NCBI GenBank assembly: GCA_963920665.1
Contig: OY987264.1
Location: forward strand, 21,060,906 to 21,124,905
Direction: 5' to 3'
Origin: Straminergon stramineum
Lineage: Eukaryota; Streptophyta; Bryopsida; Hypnales; Calliergonaceae
Length of the DNA: 64,000 nucleotides
Shown: in pieces, positions 60,651 to 64,000 of the stretch
How the letters are laid out: every line of letters starts with the position of its first letter
Position numbering within the stretch: the first letter of the stretch is position 1
The notes under the pieces: generated by a model
Seen by the model: only the letters and a program-made list of their open reading frames with translations
What the model was told of the DNA's origin: nothing
Databases searched by the model: none
Program-made: the position numbers and the translations under genes

Positions 60651-62459
60651 AGTTGCCAACTGATTTACAAGGGGTTGATCACGGCAAGGATGAGAGGAGC
60701 GGGAGGTGCGTCCAGTGCTTCGCAGCTGTGGCGATGCGAGCTTCGGGAGTTTGCAAAACAACGTGAGGCGGGACTTGGGAGCAGGCGCACACAGTTCCCG
60801 GTAACCAGCACGGACATCAAGTTTCTTTAATCTTTTTTCCTTGCATGAACAGAAAAATGGGGTTACTTACCCTGCCTTGCTCAGGATAGGATAGGATAGA
60901 GCATCTTCAATGGAACACTCTAAAAGACTCTCTAAATATATGACGGAGTACTATGATTTTATTGCTATAAAATTAGAACTTGTGATTACTATCATTGGAA
61001 GGGCATAAAAAATCTTATGAAATAGACAACGTAAATTTTGGATTTGAAAATTGAACAATTGAAATAGAGCCCATTGAAAGCAAGCTAAAAAACAAGAAAT
61101 ATCATAAGCTACAATAAATCATACTTAAGATAGAAAATCCATGGAACTATATCCATTACTTATTGCAACTGAGCAACAAAAAACAACTAAAATTTGAATA
61201 AAGGAATAATTTGTAAATTGAAGCAATTAAGGAGCAAGAAAGTGCATCAAAGTGAAATTAGGAAATTTTAATCCCAAAATGGAAAGATATTCACTTCAAA
61301 GTTAATTTGAGTAGTACTACAATCAAATTCACAAGTCCCCCATGAATTAAATGAAATACACAAACATGCAAAAAAAGATGTTGTGAGCACCTAAATGGTG
61401 AATTTACATAGTGGTATTGGTTCAATGACTTTTCCTTATGGGTTTTTTACTAATCATTGACTTCTCAATCCTAATTTATGAAGGTTTTGGAGGGTTGTTT
61501 TGATTTCAAAGTCTTCATTCACAACTTTTAATCCAAATATTAATACACAACATGTTTGAAGCTTAAAACAAGGAGGACCATTTCAATGAATCATTTCATG
61601 TATAAAAAACACTTGAGGGTAGAAATAAGTTGATATAAGAGATAATTGTCCTTGTTATTTGAGAGAGTTTTTCACAATCATGTCAATCTATTGTAATTTC
61701 AATTGCTAATTTGAGATGGAGTAATTTCAATTATGTAACACATTTCAAAGGGACAAATATTTAATAGAGTTAAACAACCTCTATTATAATTTTAAATTAT
61801 TAAAATAGAAACCTTTTCTAATAGTAACCTTTCAACAAACTAAATTAGTGTCATTTTAGTATTGTAAACAAACTAAAATATTATCATGGCATTAAATAAA
61901 TGTCATTTCAATTCTAAACCTTCAAGGATTAAATTCATGGCTATATAGTCAAAACATCATTTCTAAAAGCAATTTGGTCTCTTACATTTTATACGGGTTT
62001 TTTAAATATATATATTTATCACATAATACTATGTGTGGTCTATTTATATAGAAAATCTTAATTAGCTTTGTAAAAAAATGTATACATTAGAAAAATGAAA
62101 ATAAAATGGTAACTATAACAAAAATTCTAATTAATTAAATTTTTTTGAAGGTGTAGTAGTACTATACAAATGTGTGATTTTTGCACTACAAGGGAAGACC
62201 AATTTAAAACTTTGGAGACTTGAAATCTTGAAAATTCTTCTAAAATTTGAAAATCTAGAAGTCTTTTTTAGCTATGAATATGTAATGAATAATTTAAAAT
62301 TTGAAAATTTAAAATTCATACTATATTTTCTAAAAGTTGTAATTTCTATACTGAGAAATAAATTTAAAAATTGTAAATACATAAATTTTAGATTTTAGAA
62401 AAATTTCCTAGGATTTTAGGCATATTTATGTTTTCAAATTTTTAATTGAATTTTAATGC
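60651..62459. other. OST5 upstream region and AT-rich intergenic DNA
   Basis: The first ~200 bp should hold the OST5 5' UTR and promoter. From about 60900 on the sequence becomes very AT-rich with no recognised gene. Confidence 0.4.
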
Positions 62460-62689
62460 TTAACCCTTGAACACTAGACTGGTGATTGTGGAAATCAGTC
62501 ATTTTGGAACCATGTGACATCATTCACTTTAGAAAAAACAAAAATACTCATTGGGAGTCAAACTACTGTAGAAGATCTTCCCTTTCCACCCCTAATTCCG
62601 AGGATGAATTGTTGCAATTTTGTCCTACACAAGAGAATTCCTTGTCATTCATCAGACAATAATCATCTGCCACATTGTTCAAAGGTTGA
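62460..62689. mobile_element. Small TTAA-bounded element, family B (copy 6)
   Basis: It opens TTAACCCTTGAACACTAG and closes TTGTTCAAAGGTTGA, the right TTAA having mutated to TTGA. It closely matches the copy at 7264 (CATTGGGAGT(C/A)AAACTA, CTTCCCTTTCCACCCCTAAT). Confidence 0.78.
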
Positions 62690-64000
62690 GAGATTAAAAA
62701 TTCATAATTTTGGATTTATAAACTTACGATATTATAAAAGAAGAGGATTTAATTTAATGCAACAACCTTCAAACTACTAGCTTCAAACTACCTATGTGTT
62801 TTAAAATGAGAGAGAATACTTCAAACAACTACTTCAAATGGATAGCACTTGAGTCCATCATTGATGAAAAGACATCCTAAATAAAAGGGCAAACTTGAAA
62901 CATTGGTTTCAAAATAAAAGAGCTTCAATTATAGAGCTTTGAATTCTACTTTACTTGTGCCACTATGTCACCTCAAAGGTAAGCCATTCAATTTTAATCC
63001 ATAAACGTCGAGGGTCTCTGGGGGTTTGAAAATATCATTGCTTTTGAAGTGTTATAGGTCTAAATGTCATGAAGGTATAGAAATCTCAATTGTACAATCT
63101 TGTAGCATATGTGTTCTAGATGATGTGAATTTAGAGTCATTAGGCCTCATGGATTGAAAGATTATAATATTTTAGTGTTGAAAATGGTTGCTAAAATTTT
63201 CCTAGTAACACATTAGGAGGAGAAATTTGATTTCTAAACCTACTCAAATGAAAAAACTAGAAAGTGCTTCCAATTAAACTAGCATATAACACATAGGTGA
63301 AAGAAAATATCATTCAATTGACTCATTGTGTCTATAAAATGACTATAAAATGCCAAAAAATTGCATAAAACACATCTTAGTAATTCCATTGCTTTATCTA
63401 ATGCTTTCAAGTAAATAATGGGTATATTGAATTTCAATTGATGGTTTAAAGTGTACTTCTAGAAGGCTACGATAAAAAATTCTTTGTTTATTCAGTTGAA
63501 TCTTTGTGTTATAATTTTTTTAAATGTCAATAGAATTGTCAATATAAATATATAAGAGCAATATTTCAAACTTAGAGGGCTATAGAAAACAATTACAACT
63601 CACACATATTCATTAAATTTCCATTTGAAAAAATAAATGCTTAATCGAAGCATACACTCCATTAACCTTTATGTAGAAATGTAGAAATCAATTGCTATTT
63701 TCTAATATATTTGATTGTATCAAGGAGTTTTGATGTTTTCAAGTAAATGAATTATTTAAGGTTTTTGCTTGGAGCTTTGTCCGCAATGACACTAGTCTCA
63801 ACACATTATTTTTGCATCAAAATCTTACCTTTGTCTCACCTAATCACTTGAACAGTTGAAAATTTAATGATATTCTTATAAATATGAACAAAATACATTT
63901 TCTTATAGCATTTACTATATAGTCAAAATCTTTTTGTCCTCTACCAAGGAGACCACAACCAAGTAACAACTTTTCAATAATGCTTGATTGAAAATCATTA
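62690..64000. other. AT-rich intergenic DNA to the window edge
   Basis: A short family-B-like end (AATCCATAAACGTCGAGGG) occurs near 62998 without a clear partner. No gene was recognised. Confidence 0.4.

Noticed and set aside
1..64000. CRISPR array or bacterial contamination
   Set aside because: There are no short direct repeats with regular unique spacers. Introns, plant-type proteins and telomere-type TTTAGGG tracts show eukaryotic nuclear DNA. The palindromes at 29.9-48.7 kb are irregularly spaced.

Overview
The window is nuclear DNA of a green plant. The evidence is intron-rich genes with GT-AG junctions, short telomere-type TTTAGGG tracts, plant-type versions of four housekeeping proteins, and long AT-rich intergenic stretches full of transposon debris. 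A bryophyte or other non-flowering land plant fits best, but that is an inference from gene style, not a demonstrated placement.

Host genes, left to right: an LMBR1/LMBD2-like membrane protein (12 exons read, minus strand, 652-5885); a complete two-exon cytidine deaminase (15564-17579, plus); a three-exon F-box/kelch-like gene (19625-21903, minus); a single-exon gene resembling the linker region of plant SH2/STAT-like proteins but without an SH2 domain (56570-58219, plus); and a complete four-exon OST5/TMEM258 oligosaccharyltransferase subunit (59304-60650, minus). The exon boundaries given keep frame in every case.

The centre (about 25.5-50.3 kb) is a nest of mobile DNA. A decayed Tc1/mariner transposase gene on the minus strand is cut in two. 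Its N-terminal half is at 49821-50237 and its C-terminal half at 25540-26051. Between them lies a 23.77-kb element (26052-49820) with 16-bp perfect terminal inverted repeats (AACACAATATTCATTA) and a 4-bp CAAT target duplication. Removing the element and one CAAT joins the two transposase halves in frame, so the ends are fixed to the base. I do not recognise this element. It carries a 946-codon frame resembling the DUF7869-type family found in mobile DNA (leftward), and a rightward set of exons encoding a ParB-like domain, a region resembling a DNA-methyltransferase, a proline-rich/coiled-coil stretch and an FCP1-type HAD phosphatase. About 18 copies of a palindrome with core AGGTCGAGTCGACCT lie upstream of both divergent gene sets and inside the introns of the right set. 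Eleven in-frame stops interrupt these genes. All are TAA or TAG where Gln would fit; none is TGA.

A 5,278-bp Ty1/copia element with identical 298-bp LTRs and a GTAAC target duplication sits inside the giant element. Its pol frame is broken twice. Its primer-binding site matches the anticodon arm of initiator tRNA-Met, as in Drosophila copia. Two related families of small elements bounded by TTAA (about 230 bp, six copies; about 930 bp, three copies), one Stowaway-like MITE and two foldbacks are scattered through the window.
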